A stretch of DNA of 64,000 nucleotides from NCBI GenBank assembly GCA_900552135.1, contig URYN01000007.1, forward strand, positions 28,018 through 92,017, written 5' to 3'. Within the stretch, counting starts at the first letter, position 1; each line of letters opens with the position of its first letter. Shown here one piece after another: positions 51,252-59,586 of this stretch. The position numbers and the translations under genes are program-made. The notes under the pieces were generated by a model that saw only the letters and a program-made list of their open reading frames with translations, made no database searches and was not told the DNA's origin. The stretch is from an uncultured Clostridium sp. GTDB lineage: Bacteria; Bacillota; Clostridia; TANB77; CAG-508.

Positions 51252-53642
51252 TTATGAATTAAGTTCTGCCCAACGTTCTTTTGTCATTAGAACTTCTCTA
51301 GGTTTGCTTCCTTGGTATCCAGATATGATACCTCTTTCTTCCATTTGGTCTATTATTCTTCCTGCTCTAGCATATCCTACTTTAAATCTTCTTTGTATAA
51401 AAGATGTTGAAGCTTGGCCTGTTTCTATTACAGTTTCTATTGCATCATTTAACAATGGATCTGTTTCATCATCATCGTTTGATGCTCCCTCATCTATCTC
51501 TTTATCAGTTGTATTTGCCTTTTCAATGTATTCTGTGATGTCGTCTCTGTACACTGTTTCTCCACCATTTGATTTAACAAAGTCTACTATTTTTTCTACT
51601 TCTTTGTCTGAAATGAATGCTCCTTGAATTCTTACTGGTTTTGGTGCACCTGTTGGGAAGAATAGCATATCTCCTTTTCCTAGTAGTTTTTCGGCACCAA
51701 CTTGATCTAGTATTGTTCTAGAGTCTACTTGTGAAGAAACTGCAAACGCGATTCTTGATGGAATGTTTGCTTTTATTAATCCTGTGATTACGTCTACAGA
51801 TGGACGTTGTGTTGCTATTACTAAATGCATTCCAGCAGCTCTTGCTTTTTGTGCTAATCTACAAATTGCATCTTCTACATCTCCCTTTGCAACCATCATT
51901 AAATCTGCAAGCTCGTCTATGATGATTACTATATGTGGAAGTTTTCCAATTCCATCTTCGTTTTCTACTGCTTCATTGTATCCTTTTAAATCTCTAACAC
52001 CTTTTGATGCAAACATTGTATATCTGTTTTCCATTTCTTGAACTGCCCATGCTAAAGCTCCTGCAGCCTTTTTAGGGTCTGTTACAACTGGAATTAATAA
52101 ATGTGGAATTCCATTATAAACTGATAATTCAACTATTTTTGGATCTACCATTACAAGTTTTACTTCACTTGGTTTAGCCTTGTATATTATACTTGCAATT
52201 AATGTGTTTATACAAACACTCTTTCCTGAACCTGTTGCACCTGCAATCATAACGTGTGGCATCTTTGCAATGTCTGTTACGATTTCCGTTCCAGATACAT
52301 CTTTACCCAGTGCAAAAGCAAGTTTTGATTTGCTATCTTTGAAAGTATCTGTGTCTAAAATATCTCTTATATGTACTATTTCACTTTCTTCATTTGGCAC
52401 CTCAATTCCAACAGCCTGTTTTCCTGGAATTGGAGCCTCTATTCTTATAGTTTTAGCAGCTAAGTTTAGTGCTATATCATCTGCTAAATTTGCTATTTTA
52501 CTTACACGAACTCCCTCTGCAGGTTTTAATTCATATCTTGTTATTGCAGGTCCTACAGACACATTTTCAACCTTTGCTGATACTCCAAAGCTATAAAGCG
52601 TTTTTTGTAGTTTTGATGCTGTATCTGCAAGTGCTCTCTTTCCTCCTTTAACTCCCTTGCTAGCGCCTTGGCTTAATAGAGTTAATGGTGGGAATTCATA
52701 GTTTTCGTCTTCCACTGTAAGAGTATGTTCAAGTTGAAGTACTTCTTTTGTCTTCTCTTCCTTTGTTTCTTCTTGTTTCTTGAATAAAGGATCTTCTATG
52801 AAATCTGGAGCTTGTCCTGAAGGTGTTTTTTCGTTATTTTTTCTGCCTTCTGTTGTTTTAAGTTTAGAAGCTTTGTCAAAGTTAAATAATTTTGATTTAG
52901 ATGGTTCTTCGCCATTTAGTTTTATTTGTAATTGTTCAACATCAAGAGCCTCTTTTTCTTTCTCAAGCTTTTCTCTTCTTCTTCTTTCTTGTTTTGTTTC
53001 TTTTCTATTTTCTATTCCTATTATTTTTTCTTCTTCAGGTTCTTCGGCTTTTGTATTCTTATATTGTTCCTTTTCATTCTTCTTTTCGGCAGCATCATCT
53101 ATCATCTCTGAAATCTTGTTTACTAAATCTATTCCAAACATAGCAATTACTAATGCAATAATTGCTCCGAAGCAGAATATTACGGTTCCAATTTCACCAA
53201 ATAATTCTCTAAGTGGAAGTGTGAAAACTGCTCCTATAGAGCCTCCTCCAACTCCTTCTGTTCCTAAATCAAAAAATTGATCTAGTACATTTTGAAAAGA
53301 TCTTCCTTCTACAACTACCTTCCCTTGGCTTATTTCAAATATGTTCATTATTACAGAGATACATACTAGCATAAGTGAAAATTCTATAATTTTTCTAGAC
53401 CATGATGTTTCTCCTTGATAAGCAATGTAGATTGCGAGTATAAACACTCCTATTGGCAATATGTATTTTACATATCCCATTATTCCACCCAAGAACGGAC
53501 TTAGGTTCTCACCTATAAATCCTGATTTTGAATATATCAAAACAGCAAGTAGTATACTTGCAGCAATCATTATTGCAACAATTATACTCTGACTTACATG
53601 TTTGTTTTGTTGTTTCTTTTTCTTTCTTCCTCTTTTTGCCAT
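51252..53642 (-). CDS. ftsK: FtsK/SpoIIIE DNA translocase
   Basis: 796 aa. Four hydrophobic helices (about 20-190), a charged linker, then the motor with Walker A GATGSGKSV and DELADLMMV (Walker B), and a C-terminal winged-helix gamma domain (QRRFKVGYARAGRIIDQMEERGI). It pumps DNA through the septum. The start ATG has no good SD. Confidence 0.95.
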   Translation of the reverse strand: MAKRGRKKKKQQNKHVSQSIIVAIMIAASILLAVLIYSKSGFIGENLSPFLGGIMGYVKYILPIGVFILAIYIAYQGETSWSRKIIEFSLMLVCISVIMNIFEISQGKVVVEGRSFQNVLDQFFDLGTEGVGGGSIGAVFTLPLRELFGEIGTVIFCFGAIIALVIAMFGIDLVNKISEMIDDAAEKKNEKEQYKNTKAEEPEEEKIIGIENRKETKQERRRREKLEKEKEALDVEQLQIKLNGEEPSKSKLFNFDKASKLKTTEGRKNNEKTPSGQAPDFIEDPLFKKQEETKEEKTKEVLQLEHTLTVEDENYEFPPLTLLSQGASKGVKGGKRALADTASKLQKTLYSFGVSAKVENVSVGPAITRYELKPAEGVRVSKIANLADDIALNLAAKTIRIEAPIPGKQAVGIEVPNEESEIVHIRDILDTDTFKDSKSKLAFALGKDVSGTEIVTDIAKMPHVMIAGATGSGKSVCINTLIASIIYKAKPSEVKLVMVDPKIVELSVYNGIPHLLIPVVTDPKKAAGALAWAVQEMENRYTMFASKGVRDLKGYNEAVENEDGIGKLPHIVIIIDELADLMMVAKGDVEDAICRLAQKARAAGMHLVIATQRPSVDVITGLIKANIPSRIAFAVSSQVDSRTILDQVGAEKLLGKGDMLFFPTGAPKPVRIQGAFISDKEVEKIVDFVKSNGGETVYRDDITEYIEKANTTDKEIDEGASNDDDETDPLLNDAIETVIETGQASTSFIQRRFKVGYARAGRIIDQMEERGIISGYQGSKPREVLMTKERWAELNS

Positions 53643-53661
53643 AACTTTGTGTACAAAATAT

Positions 53662-53682
53662 TTATAATCTTAAATATTTCAT
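53662..53682 (-). CDS. Six-codon leader before ftsK
   Basis: ATG-AAA-TAT-TTA-AGA-TTA-TAA with AAAGGAGAG at good distance; ftsK itself starts 19 bases later without an SD. Possible coupling leader. Confidence 0.3.
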   Translation of the reverse strand: MKYLRL

Positions 53683-53775
53683 ACTCTCCTTTCTCCATTA
53701 GTTTTATATTAAATTATCATCATTATTTTTCACATTAATTCTATATCAAAATAAAAAAAAAGTACATAGAATTTA

Positions 53776-53829
53776 GAAAAAAAATAGACTATATATTTTA
53801 TTTTCGCACTAAAATATAATAGCCTATTT
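53776..53829 (-). terminator. Terminator after the 53.8 kb gene
   Basis: Minus-strand hairpin of about 18 bp (AATAGGCTATTATATTTTA and partner) followed by eight Ts. Confidence 0.75.
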
Positions 53830-53836
53830 TGAGAAT

Positions 53837-54274
53837 TTATTTTACTTCTTTCCTATTGTTTTGTATTACCTTTAAAGCATCTTCTAGTGTTACTTGAACT
53901 CCTGCTAGAATGTTGTCCGCATAAGCTTTTGTACCATTTGAAATTTCACGAGCCATGTCATTTGCATTTTCTATAATCTTGTTCTTTTGCTCGTAAGCTT
54001 TCTTGGTTATTTCATGTTCATCAATCATAGAAATTATTCTGTTTTCTGCTTCTTTTACAATATCTTGTGCTTCTTCATTTGCCTTTTCTATAATTCTATC
54101 ATGTTCTTCTTTTATTACCTTAGCCTGTTTCAATTCCTCTGGTAATTTAAGTCTTATTTCTTTTATTATGTCTAATAATTCTTCCCTGTCTAATACAGCC
54201 TTGTTTGTAAAAGGCAATGTTTTGCTATTTTCTAACATATCTTCAATTGTTTCTAATAAATTGAATATTTCCAT
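53837..54274 (-). CDS. Coiled-coil ATPase-stalk-like protein, unknown
   Basis: 145 aa, helical, with heptads of Glu, Lys and Ala (EEAQDIVKEAENRIISMIDEHE). Found near rsmD in Clostridia. Function unknown; RBS AAAGGAAAA. Confidence 0.6.
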   Translation of the reverse strand: MEIFNLLETIEDMLENSKTLPFTNKAVLDREELLDIIKEIRLKLPEELKQAKVIKEEHDRIIEKANEEAQDIVKEAENRIISMIDEHEITKKAYEQKNKIIENANDMAREISNGTKAYADNILAGVQVTLEDALKVIQNNRKEVK

Positions 54275-54343
54275 TTGATTTTCCTTTCTAAAGGTAAAGC
54301 TTTCTTGTTAAAGCTTTTAATGTTTTATGCTTCAAAGTTCACC

Positions 54344-54901
54344 TTATTTAAGAAATATTAAAGATGCTCTTCCATATTTTCTTAAGTCATACATTTTATA
54401 TTTTAAATTTTCATCGTAAAGTTCGTTTATATCTCTTTCAGGTTCATCTGTTTCAATTATAATTATTCCATCTTCATTAAGCAGTTGCATTTCATCTATA
54501 ACCTTTATTGCTTTTATAGATAAATCTTCTTTATAAGGTGGATCCAAAAATATTATATCAAATTTCATATTTTTTTGTTTTATTGTTTTTAGGCAATCCA
54601 TATAATCCTTATTAAATACAATTGCTTTATTTTCAAGCCTTGTTTTCTGTAAGTTTTTGTGTATCATCTCCGTTGCATCAGATGCATTCTCGCATAGGAC
54701 CGCAAGCTTTGCTCCTCTGCTTAAAAACTCTATAGCAATGGCACCACTACCAGAAAATAAGTCTAAAACAGTTGTGTCTTCAATATCATTTTGAATTATA
54801 TTAAAAAGTGATTCTTTTACTCTGTCAAGAGTTGGTCTTGTACTTATTCTTTCTATTGAATGAAGTATTGTTCCTCTTGCACTTCCGCTTATTACTCTCA
54901 T
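54344..54901 (-). CDS. rsmD: 16S rRNA (guanine966-N2)-methyltransferase RsmD
   Basis: 185 aa. N terminus MRVISGSARG, VLDLFSGSGAIAIEFLSRGA (SAM binding) and FLDPPY (catalytic motif IV) mark RsmD. It methylates 16S rRNA G966. Stop 54344, then a 70-base gap to the coiled-coil gene. Confidence 0.93.
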   Translation of the reverse strand: MRVISGSARGTILHSIERISTRPTLDRVKESLFNIIQNDIEDTTVLDLFSGSGAIAIEFLSRGAKLAVLCENASDATEMIHKNLQKTRLENKAIVFNKDYMDCLKTIKQKNMKFDIIFLDPPYKEDLSIKAIKVIDEMQLLNEDGIIIIETDEPERDINELYDENLKYKMYDLRKYGRASLIFLK

Positions 54902-55210
54902 AAATGTTTCTCTTTCTTTTACGTATTAAGAATATTATAGACACTAACACAACTTTATTAATTATATATATTTTATATGTTTTTTTCTAGATGTCAATAT
55001 TTATAACTCAAATGTAATATACATTTAATAGAGCTGTAACATTTTAGTATCATTGTAATATTTTTCAATATTTCATATATTAGTATTTTTAAGAACAATT
55101 TTAAAAATTTTCAGTAAATTTGTTCATGAACAAAAATTTATTTACATATTTTCTGCACATATTTATATAATTAAAAATTCAGTATTATTCTTTATTATAT
55201 AAAACCTCAA
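54902..55210. other. Gap without identified gene
   Basis: Very AT-rich, with no ORF of useful length. It probably holds the rsmD promoter region (TATAAT at about 54935-54940 on minus) and the end of the divIVA terminator; otherwise I see nothing in it. Confidence 0.5.
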
Positions 55211-55240
55211 AAAGATTTGGCAATCTCTAGCCAAATCTTT
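55211..55240 (-). terminator. Terminator after divIVA
   Basis: AAAGATTTGGC (55211-55221) pairs with GCCAAATCTTT (55230-55240), perfect 11 bp, with a T run on the minus strand. Confidence 0.8.
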
Positions 55241-55256
55241 TATCTCGCGTTGTTCA

Positions 55257-55712
55257 TTAATCATTATCTTTATTTACTTCTTTTATTAGCTCTAATTGAG
55301 AAATTAGAAGTGATTCCATTTTTGCTTTATAAACATCAAATTGTTTTTGTAAATCTTCTAAGCTTTTTTGTTTTATAAGAATTTGTTGTTCTAAATTTGT
55401 TAGTGATTGTTTAGCATCAGATTCAGCATCTTTTATAATCTGATCTGCTTGTTGTTTTGCAACATTTTTTATATCTTCAGCTGTAGATTGTGCCATTATT
55501 AGAGTATTATTTAATGTTCCTTCTATTTGTTTATAGTGTTCTAATTTTCCCTCTAATTCAGCAATTTTATCTCCATTTTCATTGCTTGTTTTATAAAGTT
55601 TTTCATAGCTTGCTGTTAATTCATCAAGAAAATCATCAACCTCTTCTACGCTATAGCCATTCATCATTTGTTTTGAGAATTTCTTATTTTCAATTTCTAA
55701 TGGTGTAATCAT
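55257..55712 (-). CDS. divIVA: DivIVA-like cell-division protein
   Basis: 151 aa: ITPLEIENKKFSKQMMNGYSVEEVDDFLDEL is the N-terminal membrane-binding domain, followed by a coiled coil. It marks negatively curved membrane. GGGAGGAG precedes the start. Confidence 0.9.
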   Translation of the reverse strand: MITPLEIENKKFSKQMMNGYSVEEVDDFLDELTASYEKLYKTSNENGDKIAELEGKLEHYKQIEGTLNNTLIMAQSTAEDIKNVAKQQADQIIKDAESDAKQSLTNLEQQILIKQKSLEDLQKQFDVYKAKMESLLISQLELIKEVNKDND

Positions 55713-55800
55713 TTTTTCTCCTCCCAGCTTTTTTATTTTCTTAGTCTTTCAGTATATGCAGTTCTATTTTATGCAATTATTCTTATGTTCTAAAAAGCTA

Positions 55801-56274
55801 TTAGTTGTTTCCTGTATTTTTAAGCCAAGATACTGACAATTTGTTTTTTATTTCTTCTCTTGCCATTTCGTTTGTAATTTCATAGTTATAAGGAGCAATT
55901 AAAAATATAGAGTTTGAAACCTTTTGGATATGTCCATCTAATGCATGAACAGCTCCACTTACAACATCGATTATTCTTCTTGCAATATCTTTATTTACAT
56001 ATTCCAAGTTTACTATTACAGATTGTTTATCCTTTAACAAATCACATATATCTTCTGCTTGATCAAAAGTTGTTGGTTGTGAAATTACCATTCTAATTTG
56101 TTGTTGTTGAGGCATAGTAACAACCTTTGAGCTCTTTCTATCCCATAATTTGTTCTTTTTATTATCTTCTTCTTCAACTTCTACTTCTTGATTTTCGTCT
56201 TCGTATTCTTCTTCCTCTTCATTTGCATCCATTCCGAATGCTCCCCATATTTTATTCATTATTGCTCCTGACAT
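55801..56274 (-). CDS. sepF: SepF cell-division protein
   Basis: 157 aa from ATG 56274 (ATG 56277 is also possible; AGGAGG lies three to six bases upstream). Acidic linker, then the SepF domain with QPTTFDQAEDICDLLKDKQSVIVNL and GAVHALDGHIQKVSNSIFLIAP. It bends membranes and tethers FtsZ. Neighbour divIVA is normal for Bacillota. Confidence 0.9.
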   Translation of the reverse strand: MSGAIMNKIWGAFGMDANEEEEEYEDENQEVEVEEEDNKKNKLWDRKSSKVVTMPQQQQIRMVISQPTTFDQAEDICDLLKDKQSVIVNLEYVNKDIARRIIDVVSGAVHALDGHIQKVSNSIFLIAPYNYEITNEMAREEIKNKLSVSWLKNTGNN

Positions 56275-56463
56275 CATAAACCTCCTAATTTTTATCGTCA
56301 TTTGTAAAATTCTAGCTATAGTATCTATCTTTTTTAAGTCATTGTCAATAGTTTTTTAATATTGTAATATTAATTTAATCTGATTGTAATATTTTTGTAA
56401 TATTTTCGGTTGATTTTTATATTCTATAAAATTCTTATTAATATTAGATTTTCCTTTATTTTA

Positions 56464-57711
56464 TTACTGTTCCAGCTGTTCATCTGTTGGATTTAATACA
56501 ATTTCATCATATAGAGCAATATTTTTCATATTATAAATTTCACTAGTTTTATATCCTAGGTCAGTTAATTCTTCTGTTTTATATGCTCTTACTATACAAT
56601 ATTCATCATTTTGTTTTAAAATTTTCACTAGCATTTTGTTGTAATAACCATTTCTATTTCTTACAACATAAGAAAGTCCATCTTTCTCCTTTATTGCTGA
56701 GTTTGGAATTCTATATCCCTCGGCACTCCACCAAATAATATCAACAGATATTTTTCTATATGATATTAATTTTTCAACATCACTGGTTACCTTTATTGTA
56801 ATTGTTCTGCTTCCGTCACTCTCTTCAATTATATTTTCAATACTTGCTTTAGTCGTATCAGAATTTTGAAGTCTTATTTTTATTGAATCGCCAACTTTTG
56901 CAGATTTAGCATCATTAGTGTCTGAGTTAAAAATTATATAACATTCGTAATTATTTATAATTTTTCCCATCTCTTCACTACTTGCAACAGTTTGTCCTGT
57001 TTTTATGTTCAATTTTTCTAGAAAATCCTTATTCAAATTAGAAAAATCATAAGATTTAAGAATTTCTTCAAGTCCATCTACTCTGTAAGAAACAACTCCA
57101 CTGATGGTTGCATCTATATACTCAGAATTTTCATTTAATTTCTGCTCGTACTCGCTCTTTTGTGCCAAAAGCTGTTTCAAATATGAACCTGAAGGGCTAT
57201 ATTCTCCTGAAATCTTTGCCTTTCTAGATATGTAACTACTAATGTTTTTCTTTGCATCTTGTATTTTTTGAATACTATTTGCTCCGTAAACATTGTCTAA
57301 TTCCTTCTCTATTTGGCTCTCCAAAAGTTTAATATCCGAATTAAAAACTCCATCCTGATTTTGCATAATTTGTTGTATTTCAACATCTAGTTTCTTTATT
57401 TTGTCTTTTATGTCTTCCTCGCCAGAAGAATAGTATCTGAATATAGAGTCTCCCTTGGCAACTCTTTCGCCTTCACTCTTTATCTTAACCATTCCGTTTT
57501 TATAATTTTTTCCTTTAACAACTGTTTCATCTCTTACAATATATCCATTAACATTTTCCTCTTGTGAAAGCACACCATTTGTTACAACAGCAACATTAGA
57601 TTGATTTTGCACAAGATGCATAACAGTATATATTGCAATCACAAAAATGAACAGTATTATGACAGATACAATTATAACTTTTCTTTTATCAAGTGTACCT
57701 TTATTCTCCAT
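56464..57711 (-). CDS. HlyD-like membrane-fusion protein
   Basis: 415 aa. An N-terminal membrane helix (12-34), a barrel-like half with ENVNGYIVRDE, a coiled coil (about 95-190), then ISGVVSYRVDGLEE and later GYKTSEIYNM. Adapter-like; no partner transporter nearby. Its place beside sepF and divIVA is recurrent in Clostridia. Confidence 0.75.
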   Translation of the reverse strand: MENKGTLDKRKVIIVSVIILFIFVIAIYTVMHLVQNQSNVAVVTNGVLSQEENVNGYIVRDETVVKGKNYKNGMVKIKSEGERVAKGDSIFRYYSSGEEDIKDKIKKLDVEIQQIMQNQDGVFNSDIKLLESQIEKELDNVYGANSIQKIQDAKKNISSYISRKAKISGEYSPSGSYLKQLLAQKSEYEQKLNENSEYIDATISGVVSYRVDGLEEILKSYDFSNLNKDFLEKLNIKTGQTVASSEEMGKIINNYECYIIFNSDTNDAKSAKVGDSIKIRLQNSDTTKASIENIIEESDGSRTITIKVTSDVEKLISYRKISVDIIWWSAEGYRIPNSAIKEKDGLSYVVRNRNGYYNKMLVKILKQNDEYCIVRAYKTEELTDLGYKTSEIYNMKNIALYDEIVLNPTDEQLEQ

Positions 57712-57712
57712 C

Positions 57713-58657
57713 TTAATCCTTTCTGTCGGAATCTAAATTCGACTCAAGTATTATTTTTTTCACATTATTTTGTATATCATCTAAACCATCTATCCATACT
57801 ATATTTTCAATTTTTCTAAACCATGTGAGTTGTCTTTTTGCGTATCTTCTGGTTTCCATTTTTATTTTCTCTATTGCTTCTTCTTTTGAATATTCTCCAT
57901 TTAAAAACGCAACAATTTCTTTATATCCAATAGCTTGGAAGGATGTTGCAAGACTTTCTCCATACTTTTCATAGATATTCTGTACTTCTTCGAACAATCC
58001 CTTTTCAACCATTATATCCACTCTTCTGTTTATTCTGTCATAAAGAATATCTCTTGGCATATCTATTGCAAATACTTTGTAATCGTATTGGGCCCCATTT
58101 TTTCTGGACTCTTTCTCAATTTCGGTCTTTGTTTTCCCAGTTTCCTTATAAATTTCAAGAACCCTTAGAATTCTCTTTTGGTCATTAATGCTTATATTTT
58201 TCATTGCTTCTTCATCAATGTTTTTGGCTTCTTCATATAAATTAGCTAGCCCCTCTTTTTCGGCTCTTTCCTCTAATATTTTTCTATATTCTAAGTCAGT
58301 TTCAATTTCTGGATAATCAATTCCATATATTAAAGAATTAACATATAATCCAGTTCCACCAACTATAATAGGCATTTTATTATCAGATATTATTTGCTTT
58401 ATTGCATCAGTCGCTTCAAGCTTATAATCAGACACACTATATCTTCTAGTTGGCTCAACAGAATCGATGAGATAATGTTTTATCCCATCCATTTCTTCTG
58501 CGTCTGGCTTAGCTGTTCCAATGCTTAATTCCTTATATATTTGCATAGAATCAGCTGATACAATTTCACCATTTATTTTTTTTGCAAGTTCAATAGACAA
58601 CGCCGTTTTTCCGCTGGCAGTTGGTCCACATATAACAATTACTTTTTGCTTATGCAT
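57713..58657 (-). CDS. miaA: tRNA dimethylallyltransferase MiaA
   Basis: 314 aa from ATG 58657 (GGAAGG upstream). P-loop GPTASGKT, DSMQIYKELSIGTAKP, and GGTGLYVNSLI. It adds dimethylallyl to A37 of tRNA. It starts after the membrane-protein gene and precedes the HlyD-like gene by one base. Confidence 0.95.
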   Translation of the reverse strand: MHKQKVIVICGPTASGKTALSIELAKKINGEIVSADSMQIYKELSIGTAKPDAEEMDGIKHYLIDSVEPTRRYSVSDYKLEATDAIKQIISDNKMPIIVGGTGLYVNSLIYGIDYPEIETDLEYRKILEERAEKEGLANLYEEAKNIDEEAMKNISINDQKRILRVLEIYKETGKTKTEIEKESRKNGAQYDYKVFAIDMPRDILYDRINRRVDIMVEKGLFEEVQNIYEKYGESLATSFQAIGYKEIVAFLNGEYSKEEAIEKIKMETRRYAKRQLTWFRKIENIVWIDGLDDIQNNVKKIILESNLDSDRKD

Positions 58658-58697
58658 TTGCAATTTCCTTCCTTGTAAGATAATTTATTGTCACTTA

Positions 58698-59432
58698 TTA
58701 ATTTACTGCATTATTTGTTACTCTAACATTATTTGATACAGAATTTGTAGAGCTTGTTTCATTTGTTGCAGTTACTGAATTACTTCTTTCAGAATTATTT
58801 ACAGTATTTCCTCTTTCTGTGTTACTTGTAGTATTACTTCTTTCTGTGCTATTTACCGAATTATCTTTTGTAGAGCTATCAATAGTTACATTTACCATAT
58901 TTTCATCTATATTTTGATAAGTATTACTTATGTTTTGATTTTCTGTATTTTGTGAATTTTGACTAGCTTGGCTACTATTTTGACTTTCCATGTTTTGTTT
59001 TTGGTTATATATATCGATTATTCCTTGTTGAATTTTTCTGAAATAGAAGAATTCACTTACAAGAATTACAATAGTAATTATTAGTACTATTGTAGCTCTC
59101 ATATTGAGTTGGCTAGTTGTTATTTCATTTTCCTTTCTCTTGTTAAAAGATCTAATCATGAATGGCAAAACTAAAATTGTATTTACTGGCACAAAAGTAT
59201 ATGTAATCATATCTTTTGCAGCAGATGAAGCTTTCTTTGCAATTCCGATTGAGCTAAATGAATAAACAATTAAAATTAATATGTACATTACGCCAACAGA
59301 AATCATTGTATATAAAAGTCTTTTCGTTTTTTCTATTGATTTATTAAAAGAATAGTATGTAAGTAGTATTGCAATTAAATTTGCAACTATTATAAATCCC
59401 ATTATAAAAACATTATCCATATTCTTTTCCAT
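58698..59432 (-). CDS. Membrane protein with Asn/Ser/Thr-rich tail
   Basis: 244 aa. Four hydrophobic helices (about 8-28, 42-62, 75-95, 110-130), then about 95 residues very rich in Asn, Ser, Thr and Gln with ERSNT/ERGNT repeats. Lies between mutL and miaA; unknown. Confidence 0.6.
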   Translation of the reverse strand: MEKNMDNVFIMGFIIVANLIAILLTYYSFNKSIEKTKRLLYTMISVGVMYILILIVYSFSSIGIAKKASSAAKDMITYTFVPVNTILVLPFMIRSFNKRKENEITTSQLNMRATIVLIITIVILVSEFFYFRKIQQGIIDIYNQKQNMESQNSSQASQNSQNTENQNISNTYQNIDENMVNVTIDSSTKDNSVNSTERSNTTSNTERGNTVNNSERSNSVTATNETSSTNSVSNNVRVTNNAVN

Positions 59433-59586
59433 CCTTTTTATTATTATTTATTATTTGTTGTTCTTTTTATTCTTCAGATATTTTTTAGTTAATTTATTCC
59501 AATGTAGTGTTCTCGTTGTATTATTATATTGCATTTTCTATTGTATTGTTGTATTAAAATTTTCGTGCTTTTAGACTTTATTTCCT

